In this document: positions 34,810 to 41,441 of the stretch, piece after piece
Position numbering within the stretch: position 1 is the stretch's first letter
Layout of the letters: each line of letters begins with the position of its first letter
NCBI GenBank assembly: GCA_965225715.1
Contig: CBDDBK010000002.1
Coordinates: 1,116,001-1,180,000, forward strand
DNA from: CBDDBK01 sp965225715
GTDB lineage: Bacteria; Bacteroidota; Bacteroidia; Cytophagales; Flammeovirgaceae
Direction: 5' to 3'
DNA: 64,000 bases
Notes under the pieces: model-generated
Database searches by the model: none
Told to the model about the DNA's origin: nothing
What the model saw: the letters and a program-made list of their open reading frames with translations, nothing else
Made by a program: the position numbers and the translations under genes

Positions 34810-35319
34810 ATGAAAAAGAGTTTTATAATTTTGGGCTTGTTAGTTCTAACAGTTTGCTCACTGGACACTCGTGTATCCAGCAGATGGCGGTTTACCCACA
34901 ATATAGTTAACAACAGTGGGCAAGATGTAAGAATAGTTTTGTATTTCACAAGTATAGCTATTACAAATGTATCTACATATCAATATACTCTTAATATCTC
35001 TTCGATGGACACGCTTATTTCTGTAGGTGATTGTTATGTACAAGGAGGTGACATGCGTTGTTCTTCTAACTCAAATTTTGTAGACGAAAGTGGTTCTGTT
35101 ACACCGCCAGCCGATTCTGTAGATATTATATTTGGAGAGTCAAAGATTCGAAGGTTCTATAATAGGCTTATTATCAATTATACTGTTAATGACAGTTGTA
35201 AAAATAATATATTATTGAATTGTACCTATGATATGCAAGGGCTAGGGACTTCGCATGAAATCTTCACCTACACCATCACCGAGGAAGACTACGAAAACGC
35301 TAAACCCATAGAAAACTAA
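34810..35319 (+). CDS. Array lipoprotein 11 (class C)
   Basis: 169 residues. Signal peptide MKKSFIILGLLVLTVC-SLDTR. The first half differs from 9 and 12 (VSSRWRFTHNIVNNSGQDVR, LYFTSIAITNVSTYQYTLNI), while the second half from NSNFVDESGSV on is nearly identical to them. The front is shared with the truncated lipoprotein 20. Confidence 0.83.
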   Translation: MKKSFIILGLLVLTVCSLDTRVSSRWRFTHNIVNNSGQDVRIVLYFTSIAITNVSTYQYTLNISSMDTLISVGDCYVQGGDMRCSSNSNFVDESGSVTPPADSVDIIFGESKIRRFYNRLIINYTVNDSCKNNILLNCTYDMQGLGTSHEIFTYTITEEDYENAKPIEN

Positions 35320-35373
35320 ATATTTACAAGCCAAGGGGTAACTCTTGGCTTTTTAAAGAATAGAAAAATTAAA

Positions 35374-35508
35374 ATGCAACAAGCAGTTAAATATTCAAGG
35401 CGGCTTGAACATATCCGGGATAACCTGCGGAATATGTTTGATAATCCCGCCGAACGCGATGGCTCTTTAAATGCCCTCTTTAATTTCTATCTTCAATTTC
35501 AAAATTAA
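35374..35508 (+). CDS. Protease-tail ORF 11
   Basis: 44 residues, ATTAAAATG variant, identical to tail ORF 8. Confidence 0.45.
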   Translation: MQQAVKYSRRLEHIRDNLRNMFDNPAERDGSLNALFNFYLQFQN

Positions 35509-35514
35509 AGAGCT

Positions 35515-36015
35515 ATGAAAAAAAGGTTTATGATTTTGGGCCTTCTAGTTTTAACAGCTTGCCCACTGGATAGTCGTATATCCAGCAGATGGCAATTTAC
35601 CCACAATGTAGTTAATAGCAGCGGACAAAATGTAAGAATAATTTTGCGTTTTGGTATCAGAGAAAATGTATTGATAAAACACACTTTTAATATCTCTTCA
35701 ATGGATACACTTATTACCACAGGTGATTGTTATGCAGCAGGAGGCGACACGCGTTGTTCTTCTAACTCAAATTTTGTAGGCGAAAGTGGTTCTGTTACAC
35801 CGCCAGCCGATTCTGTAGATATTATATTTGGAGAGTCAAAGATTCGAAGGTTCTATAATAGGCTTATTATCAATTATACTGTTAATGACAGTTGTAAAAA
35901 TAATATATTATTGAATTGTACCTATGATATGCAAGGGCTAGGGACTTCGCATGAAATCTTCACCTACACCATCACCGAGGAAGACTACGAAAACGCTAAA
36001 CCCATAGAAAACTAA
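35515..36015 (+). CDS. Array lipoprotein 12 (class C)
   Basis: 166 residues, identical to lipoprotein 9 with both flanks, 2,094 bp further on. It marks a very recent duplication or gene conversion. Signal peptide ends LVLTAC-PLDS. Confidence 0.83.
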   Translation: MKKRFMILGLLVLTACPLDSRISSRWQFTHNVVNSSGQNVRIILRFGIRENVLIKHTFNISSMDTLITTGDCYAAGGDTRCSSNSNFVGESGSVTPPADSVDIIFGESKIRRFYNRLIINYTVNDSCKNNILLNCTYDMQGLGTSHEIFTYTITEEDYENAKPIEN

Positions 36016-36063
36016 ATATTTACAAGCCAAGGGGAAACCCTTGGCTTTTTAAAGAATATAGGA

Positions 36064-36204
36064 ATGAAAATTCAAGAAGTGGCTAAGTGTTCGCGGAGAC
36101 TCGAACATATCCGGGATAATCTGAGGAACATGTTTGATAATCCTGCTGAACGCGATGGCTCTTTAAATGCTCTTTTTAATTTTTATCTTCAATTTCAAAA
36201 TTAG
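36064..36204 (+). CDS. Protease-tail ORF 12
   Basis: 46 residues, MKIQEVAKCSRRLEHIRDNL, identical to tail ORF 9. Confidence 0.47.
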   Translation: MKIQEVAKCSRRLEHIRDNLRNMFDNPAERDGSLNALFNFYLQFQN

Positions 36205-36210
36205 AGAAGT

Positions 36211-36678
36211 ATGAAAAAAATATTAGTCCATGTATTCATCATTCTTTTAGCTTGTTCTTGTGGCGAGAATCGTATTAGCGCCGAGTATTCAATAGCACGG
36301 ATAATTATAAATGGTACGGATCATACGGTCAAATTGAACATGTATACTCGTGAAGGTGAGGTTGACGATGTCATGCTCACATTAAATCCTCTCGATTCGG
36401 CTGTCTTTGATGCGGATTGTGCGGCAAGCGGCGGCGATACAGACTGTTCAACAAATGGAGTTTTTGACGTTTATGCCAGCAGTTTTGAAGACTCAGTGCA
36501 TGTCATTTTTGATGGCAAAAAGATTTTGCGTTATTATAGCACTGAAATAGGGAGAAATATAATAAACAGATCACAGGCAGAAGGCTATATTGTAGAAGGG
36601 CAAGGCACATCTCTTCGAACCTATACCTACACCATCACCGAAGAAGACTACGAAAACGCTAAACCCATAGAAAACTAA
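36211..36678 (+). CDS. Array lipoprotein 13 (class A', short form)
   Basis: 155 residues. MKK-type signal peptide, TREGEVDDVMLTLNPLD, loop C-AASGGDTD-C, then VYASSFED with KKILRYYSTEIGRNIINRSQ and AEGYIVEGQGTSLR. Front as in lipoprotein 8, back as in lipoprotein 6. Confidence 0.83.
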   Translation: MKKILVHVFIILLACSCGENRISAEYSIARIIINGTDHTVKLNMYTREGEVDDVMLTLNPLDSAVFDADCAASGGDTDCSTNGVFDVYASSFEDSVHVIFDGKKILRYYSTEIGRNIINRSQAEGYIVEGQGTSLRTYTYTITEEDYENAKPIEN

Positions 36679-36726
36679 ATATTTATAAGCCAAGGGGCAA
36701 CTCTTGGCTTTTTAAAGAATAGAGAC

Positions 36727-36867
36727 ATGAAAATGCAACAAGCAGTTAAACATTCAAGACGGCTGGAAAATATCCGGGATAATCTAAGAAACCTTTTTAA
36801 TAATCCCGCTGAAGGCGATGGCTCTTTAAATGCTCTTTTTAATTTTTATCTTCAATTTCAAAATTAA
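36727..36867 (+). CDS. Protease-tail ORF 13
   Basis: 46 residues, MKMQQAVKHSRRLENIRDNL, with NLFNNPAEGDG (Arg to Gly) and LEN for LEH. Confidence 0.46.
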   Translation: MKMQQAVKHSRRLENIRDNLRNLFNNPAEGDGSLNALFNFYLQFQN

Positions 36868-36873
36868 AGAGCT

Positions 36874-37368
36874 ATGAAAAAAATATTAGTCCATGTATTC
36901 ATCATTCTTTTAGCTTGTTCTTGTGGCGAGAATCGTATTAGCGCCGAGTATTCAATAGCACGGATAATTATAAATGGTACGGATCATACAGTCAAACTAA
37001 ACATGTATACTAGCAGCGGTGATGTCGACGATGTCATGCTCATATTAAACCCTCTCGATTCAGCTGTCTTTGATGCGGGTTGTACGGCAAGCGGCGGCAA
37101 TACAACCTGTTCAAAAAATGGAGTTTTTGACGTTTATGCCAGCAGTCTTGAAGATTCAGTGCATGTCATTTTTGATGATAAAAAAATTATCCGCTGTACC
37201 GGGTATTATGTGTCAGGTACGCCAATATGTTTTGGTTCCGATACACTTGATAGGAATATCATATGGCGAGAAGGCTATATTGTAGAAGGATCGGGTACTT
37301 CTCAAGAAACCTACACCTACACCATCACCGAGGAAGACTACGAAAACGCTAAACCCATAGAAAATTAA
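36874..37368 (+). CDS. Array lipoprotein 14 (class A)
   Basis: 164 residues. MKK-type signal peptide, NMYTSSGDVDDVMLILNPLD, loop C-TASGGNTT-C, CTGYYVSGTPICFG, REGYIVEGSGTSQ, end YENAKPIEN. Combines a front of type 3/7, the loop of type 5/18 and a hybrid tail. Confidence 0.83.
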   Translation: MKKILVHVFIILLACSCGENRISAEYSIARIIINGTDHTVKLNMYTSSGDVDDVMLILNPLDSAVFDAGCTASGGNTTCSKNGVFDVYASSLEDSVHVIFDDKKIIRCTGYYVSGTPICFGSDTLDRNIIWREGYIVEGSGTSQETYTYTITEEDYENAKPIEN

Positions 37369-37416
37369 TGATTTATGAGCCAAGGGGAAACCCTTGGCTT
37401 TTTAAAGAATAGAAAA

Positions 37417-37557
37417 ATGAAAATGCAAGAAGTGGCTAAGTGTTCGCGGAGATCCGAATACATCCGGGATAATCTGAGGAACATGTTTGATAATCCTGCT
37501 GAACGCGATGGCTCTTTAAATGCTCTTTTTAATTTTTATCTTCAATTTCAAAATTAA
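37417..37557 (+). CDS. Protease-tail ORF 14
   Basis: 46 residues, MKMQEVAKCSRRSEYIRDNL. In-frame ATG at 37375. Confidence 0.47.
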   Translation: MKMQEVAKCSRRSEYIRDNLRNMFDNPAERDGSLNALFNFYLQFQN

Positions 37558-37563
37558 AGAGCT

Positions 37564-38061
37564 ATGAAAAAAATATTAGTCCATGTATTCATCATTCTTT
37601 TAGCTTGTTCTTGTGGCGAGAATCGTATTAGTGCCCGGTATTCAATAGCACGGATAATTATAAATGGTACGGATCATACGGTCAAACTAAACATGTATAC
37701 TAGCAGCGGTGATGTCGACGATGTCATGCTCATATTAAACCCTCTCGATTCAGCTGTCTTTGATGCAGGTTGTACAGTAGTAGGTGGAGATGTACTTTGT
37801 TCAGAAAATGGAGTTTTTGACGTTTATGCCAGCAGTCTTGAAGATTCAGTGCATGTCATTTTTGATGATAAAAAAATTATCCGCTGTACCGGGTATTATG
37901 TGTCAGGTACGCCAATATGTTTTGGTTCCGATACACTTGATAGGAATATCATATGGCGAGGAGAAGGCTATGTTGTAGAAGGATCGGGTACTTCTCAAGA
38001 AACCTATACCTACACCATCACCGAGGAAGACTACGAAAACGCTGAACCCATAGAAAATTAA
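37564..38061 (+). CDS. Array lipoprotein 15 (class A)
   Basis: 165 residues. MKK-type signal peptide, ISARYS, TSSGDVDDVMLILNPLD, loop C-TVVGGDVL-C, CTGYYVSGTPICFG, RGEGYVVEGSGTSQ, end YENAEPIEN, a unique join of the two end variants. Confidence 0.83.
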   Translation: MKKILVHVFIILLACSCGENRISARYSIARIIINGTDHTVKLNMYTSSGDVDDVMLILNPLDSAVFDAGCTVVGGDVLCSENGVFDVYASSLEDSVHVIFDDKKIIRCTGYYVSGTPICFGSDTLDRNIIWRGEGYVVEGSGTSQETYTYTITEEDYENAEPIEN

Positions 38062-38110
38062 TGATTTATGAGCCAAGGGGAAACCCTTGGCTTTTTTAAA
38101 GAATAGAAAA

Positions 38111-38254
38111 ATGAAAATACAGCAGGCAGTTAAACATTCAAGGCGGCTTGAACACGTCAAGGACTATTTACGTAATAATTATTTTAATGCTGGCGAAGGC
38201 GAACCTTTAACCACTCTTTTTGACTTTTATATTAACATCCAATACAATGATTAA
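38111..38254 (+). CDS. Protease-tail ORF 15 (divergent)
   Basis: 47 residues, MKIQQAVKHSRRLEHVKDYL, then RNNYFNAGEGEPLTTLFDFY and INIQYND. This is the only copy strongly different in its second half yet it keeps an open frame and the pattern of the family, and its stop overlaps the start of lipoprotein 16 by 8 bases. It suggests the ORF is under coding constraint. Confidence 0.55.
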   Translation: MKIQQAVKHSRRLEHVKDYLRNNYFNAGEGEPLTTLFDFYINIQYND

Positions 38255-38741
38255 GACAAAACAAAGTATCTTTTTCATTATACTGATGGCTGTATTAAAT
38301 TGTTGTAGAGTGGAAAAGGCTGAAGACCTTAACATTACTTTCAGTCGACGTATTGTTAATAACAGCGGGCATGAAGTAGAACTAAAGGTGTATAATGAGC
38401 GGGGAACCGCAGTTGATGAGCAAATTGAGATAAATGATACATTTAGATTAGATGGTTCTTGTACTTTTAATGCAGCTACTAGCAATAGGTGTGATAAAGG
38501 TTATTATGATTTTGGAAGTTTTCGAGATGATTCAGCTAATATAATTTTTGATAATATGCGCTGTCAGAAGTTTTATTATGTAGATCCATTTAATACTGGT
38601 ACATGTCCAAGGAATATACTTCCTCTAGGAGGATATAATTGTGGATACTCTCATATTGAGAGTTTAAATATTTCTCATGAAATATTAGCTTACACCATCA
38701 TCGAAGAAGATTATGAAAACGCTGAATTAATAGAAAATTAA
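38247..38741 (+). CDS. Array lipoprotein 16 (class D)
   Basis: 164 residues from the ATG at 38247. Signal peptide MIKTKQSIFFIILMAVLNCC with RVEKAED after it. Body LNITFSRRIVNNSGHEVELK, EINDTFRLDG, loop between CTFNAATSNRC, DDSANIIFDN and the end YTIIEEDYENAELIEN. It is the most diverged member and pairs with the most diverged tail ORF. It shares NNSG with class C and DDSAxIxFDN with class B. Confidence 0.82.
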   Translation: MIKTKQSIFFIILMAVLNCCRVEKAEDLNITFSRRIVNNSGHEVELKVYNERGTAVDEQIEINDTFRLDGSCTFNAATSNRCDKGYYDFGSFRDDSANIIFDNMRCQKFYYVDPFNTGTCPRNILPLGGYNCGYSHIESLNISHEILAYTIIEEDYENAELIEN

Positions 38742-38789
38742 TGATTTATGATCCAAGGGCTAGCTCTTGGCTTTTTAAAAAATAGAGAC

Positions 38790-38918
38790 ATGAAAATAAA
38801 AGTATTGATTAAACTCGAACACATCCGGGATAATCTGAGGAACATGTTTGATAATCCTGCCGAACGCGATGGCTCTTTAAATGCCCTTTTTAATTTTTAT
38901 CTTCAATTTCAAAATTAG
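38790..38918 (+). CDS. Protease-tail ORF 16 (short)
   Basis: 42 residues, MKIKVLIKLEHIRDNLRNMF; the basic SRR stretch is missing. Same short form as tail ORF 19. Confidence 0.45.
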   Translation: MKIKVLIKLEHIRDNLRNMFDNPAERDGSLNALFNFYLQFQN

Positions 38919-38924
38919 AGAGGC

Positions 38925-39422
38925 ATGAAAGTAATAACAGTTAATATATTTATTGTCCTTTTCATTTGGGCTTGTAATCTTGACAATCGTATTAGCGCCG
39001 AGTATTCAATAGCACGGATAATTATAAATGGTACGGATCATACGGTCAAACTAAACATGTATACTAGTAGAGGTGAGGTTGACGATGTCATGCTCACATT
39101 AAACCCTCTCGATTCAGCTGTCTTTGATGCAGGTTGTACAGTAGTAGGTGGAGATGTACTTTGTTCAGAAAATGGAGTTTTTTCTGTTTATGCCAGAAGT
39201 CTTGAAGATTCAGTACATGTCATTTTTGATGATAAAAAAATTATCCGCTGTACCGGGTATTATGTGTCAGGTACGCCAATATGTTTTGGTTCCGATACAC
39301 TTGATAGGAATATCATATGGCGAGAAGGCTATATTGTAGAAGGGCAAGGCACATCTCTTCGAACCTATACCTACACCATCACTGAAGAAGACTACGAAAA
39401 CGCTAAACCCATAGAAAATTAA
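38925..39422 (+). CDS. Array lipoprotein 17 (class A)
   Basis: 165 residues. MKV-type signal peptide, TSRGEVDDVMLTLNPLD (hybrid), loop C-TVVGGDVL-C, VFSVYARSLED, CTGYYVSGTPICFG, REGYIVEGQGTSLR, end YENAKPIEN. Confidence 0.83.
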   Translation: MKVITVNIFIVLFIWACNLDNRISAEYSIARIIINGTDHTVKLNMYTSRGEVDDVMLTLNPLDSAVFDAGCTVVGGDVLCSENGVFSVYARSLEDSVHVIFDDKKIIRCTGYYVSGTPICFGSDTLDRNIIWREGYIVEGQGTSLRTYTYTITEEDYENAKPIEN

Positions 39423-39470
39423 TGATTTATGAGCCAAGGGGAAACCCTTGGCTTTTTAAAGAATAGAAAA

Positions 39471-39611
39471 ATGAAAATGCAAGAAGTGGCTAAGTGTTCG
39501 CGGAGACTCGAACATATCCGTGATAATCTGAGGAACATGTTTGATAATCCTGCCGAACGCGATGGCTCTTTAAATGCCCTTTTTAATTTTTATCTTCAAT
39601 TTCAAAATTAG
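39471..39611 (+). CDS. Protease-tail ORF 17
   Basis: 46 residues, MKMQEVAKCSRRLEHIRDNL with NMFDNPAERDG. In-frame ATG at 39429. Confidence 0.47.
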   Translation: MKMQEVAKCSRRLEHIRDNLRNMFDNPAERDGSLNALFNFYLQFQN

Positions 39612-39617
39612 AGAGGC

Positions 39618-40088
39618 ATGAAAGTAATAACAGTTAATATATTTATTGTCCTTTTCATTTGGGCTTGTAATCTTGACAATCGTATTAGCGCCGAGTATTC
39701 AATAGCACGGATAATTATAAATGGTACGGATCATACGGTCAAATTGAACATGTATACTCGTGAAGGTGAGGTTGACGATGTCATGCTCACATTAAATCCT
39801 CTCGATTCGGCTGTCTTTGATGCGGGTTGTACGGCAAGCGGCGGCAATACAACCTGTTCAAAAAATGGAGTTTTTGACGTTTATGCCAGCAGTCTTGAAG
39901 ACTCAGTACATGTTATTTTTGATGGTGAGAAGATTTTGCGTTATTACAGGACTGAAATAGGGAGAAATATAATAAACAGATCACAGGCAGAAGGCTATAT
40001 TGTAGAAGGATCGGGTACTTCTCAAGAAACCTATACCTACACCATCACCGAAGAAGATTATAAAAACGCTAAACCCATAGAAAATTAA
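39618..40088 (+). CDS. Array lipoprotein 18 (class A', short form)
   Basis: 156 residues. MKV-type signal peptide, TREGEVDDVMLTLNPLD, loop C-TASGGNTT-C, GEKILRYYRTEIGRNIINRS, AEGYIVEGSGTSQ, end YKNAKPIEN. The front equals lipoprotein 5; the distal module is the cysteine-free one. Confidence 0.83.
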   Translation: MKVITVNIFIVLFIWACNLDNRISAEYSIARIIINGTDHTVKLNMYTREGEVDDVMLTLNPLDSAVFDAGCTASGGNTTCSKNGVFDVYASSLEDSVHVIFDGEKILRYYRTEIGRNIINRSQAEGYIVEGSGTSQETYTYTITEEDYKNAKPIEN

Positions 40089-40136
40089 TGATTTATGAGC
40101 CAAGGGAAAACCCTTGGCTTTTTAAAGAATAGAAAA

Positions 40137-40277
40137 ATGAAAATGCAACAAGTGGCTAAGTGTTCGCGGAGACCCGAACACATTCGTGACAATCTTAGAA
40201 ACATGTTTAACAACCCTGCTGAACGCGATGGTTCTTTAAATGCTCTTTTTAATTTTTATCTTCAATTTCAAAATTAG
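40137..40277 (+). CDS. Protease-tail ORF 18
   Basis: 46 residues, MKMQQVAKCSRRPEHIRDNL with NMFNNPAERDG. In-frame ATG at 40095. Confidence 0.47.
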   Translation: MKMQQVAKCSRRPEHIRDNLRNMFNNPAERDGSLNALFNFYLQFQN

Positions 40278-40283
40278 AGAGAC

Positions 40284-40790
40284 ATGAAAAAGAGTTTTAT
40301 AATTTTGGGCTTGTTAGTCTTAATAGGTTGCTCAGAGAATCGGATATCAAGAGAATGGCAATTCACCCATAATGTAGCTAATAGGAGTGGAAAAGATATA
40401 AGAATAATTTTGTATTTTACGAGTATAACTATTACACAAGTATCTACATATCAATATACTTTTAATATTTCTTCAATGGATACGCTTATTACTACAGGTG
40501 ATTGTCTTGCAGCGGGAGGCCATGGTCTTTGTTCTTCTAACTCAAATTTTGTAGGCGAAAGTGGTTCTGTTACACCGCCAGCCGATTCTGTAGATATTAT
40601 ATTTGGAGAGTCAAAGATTCGAAGGTTCTATAATAGGCTTATTATCAATTATACTGTTAATGACAGTTGTAAAAATAATATATTATTGAATTGTGCCTAT
40701 GACATGGAAGGGCTAGGGACTTCACATGAAACCTTTACCTACACCATCACCGAAGAAGACTACGAAAATGCTGAACCCATAGAAAACTAA
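40284..40790 (+). CDS. Array lipoprotein 19 (class C)
   Basis: 168 residues. Signal peptide MKKSFIILGLLVLIGC with SENRIS, which joins a class C leader to the SENR/GENR motif of class A. Body REWQFTHNVANRSGKDIRII, ITQVSTYQYTFNISSMDTLI, loop C-LAAGGHGL-C, then the class C distal part and end YENAEPIEN. Confidence 0.83.
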   Translation: MKKSFIILGLLVLIGCSENRISREWQFTHNVANRSGKDIRIILYFTSITITQVSTYQYTFNISSMDTLITTGDCLAAGGHGLCSSNSNFVGESGSVTPPADSVDIIFGESKIRRFYNRLIINYTVNDSCKNNILLNCAYDMEGLGTSHETFTYTITEEDYENAEPIEN

Positions 40791-40838
40791 ATATTTATAA
40801 GCCAAGGGGCAACTCTTGGCTTTTTAAAGAATAGAGAC

Positions 40839-40967
40839 ATGAAAATAAAAGTATTGATTAAACTCGAACACATTCGTGACAATCTTAGAAACCTTTTTAA
40901 TAATCCCGCTGAACGCGATGGCTCTTTAGATGATCTTTTTAATTTTTATCTTCAATTTCAAAATTAA
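40839..40967 (+). CDS. Protease-tail ORF 19 (short)
   Basis: 42 residues, MKIKVLIKLEHIRDNLRNLF with FNNPAERDGSLDDLFNFY. Last copy of the protease tail. Confidence 0.45.
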   Translation: MKIKVLIKLEHIRDNLRNLFNNPAERDGSLDDLFNFYLQFQN

Positions 40968-40973
40968 AGAGTT

Positions 40974-41441
40974 ATGAAAAAGAAGTTTATGATTTTGGGC
41001 TTGTTAGTTCTAACAGTTTGCTCACTGGACACTCGTGTATCCAGCAGATGGCGGTTTACCCACAATATAGTTAACAACAGTGGGCAAGATGTAAGAATAG
41101 TTTTGTATTTTATGTTTTCCAATGAAAGTTTTTTCAGAGCTTCTTTTGGTATAGAGCAGTATTATCACCACATAAAAAGTCAAGCAATTGCTTTTAGGAA
41201 GGCGGTTGCACGTTCTTCCAATAAAGGCTATTCAACAGTAATCAATTGTAAAGGTGAAATAAAAGCACTGAAAAAATACAGCGATAAAGGGTTTATCAAA
41301 ACCAGTTTTAATGTCAATAATTACCAAACATTTTATAGTCGTTATGGAGATTTTATTGGTTATTTATCACTTATTTACCTGTTAATAAGTATTTTAAATG
41401 ATTTTTTAGAAAAAAGATATTCAAAGAATGGCTGTCAATAA
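40974..41441 (+). pseudogene. Chimera: class C lipoprotein front fused to C-terminal part of Lnt
   Basis: Codons 1-46 (MKKKFMILGLLVLTVC to DVRIVLYF) match lipoprotein 11. At about 41111-41118 the sequence switches in frame to FSNESFFRASFGIEQYYHHI, IAFRKAVARSSNKGYSTVIN and NYQTFYSRYGDFIGYLSLIY, which is the end of the apolipoprotein N-acyltransferase nitrilase domain plus its last membrane helix. The Lnt part continues the fragment at 8.77-8.97 kb exactly in frame if joined across a shared TTTT. The 155-residue chimera is unlikely to have either original function. It overlaps the end of the transporter gene on the other strand. Confidence 0.75.

Larger units (their letters stand above)
27744..41114 (+). 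repeat. Tandem array of 20 lipoprotein cassettes
   Basis: Each unit of 663-717 bp consists of a lipoprotein ORF, a hairpin terminator and a short ORF copied from the protease 3' end. The stop of each short ORF is followed six bases later by the next lipoprotein ATG (one unit instead overlaps). All units have the same orientation and no dispersed repeat or IS lies within. Five classes of lipoprotein are present: A (9), A' (3), B (2), C (5, last one truncated) and D (1). Confidence 0.93.

Noticed and set aside
27744..41114. CRISPR array or non-coding repeat array
   Set aside because: The units are about 690 bp and contain full lipoprotein ORFs with signal peptides; there are no short direct repeats with unique spacers.
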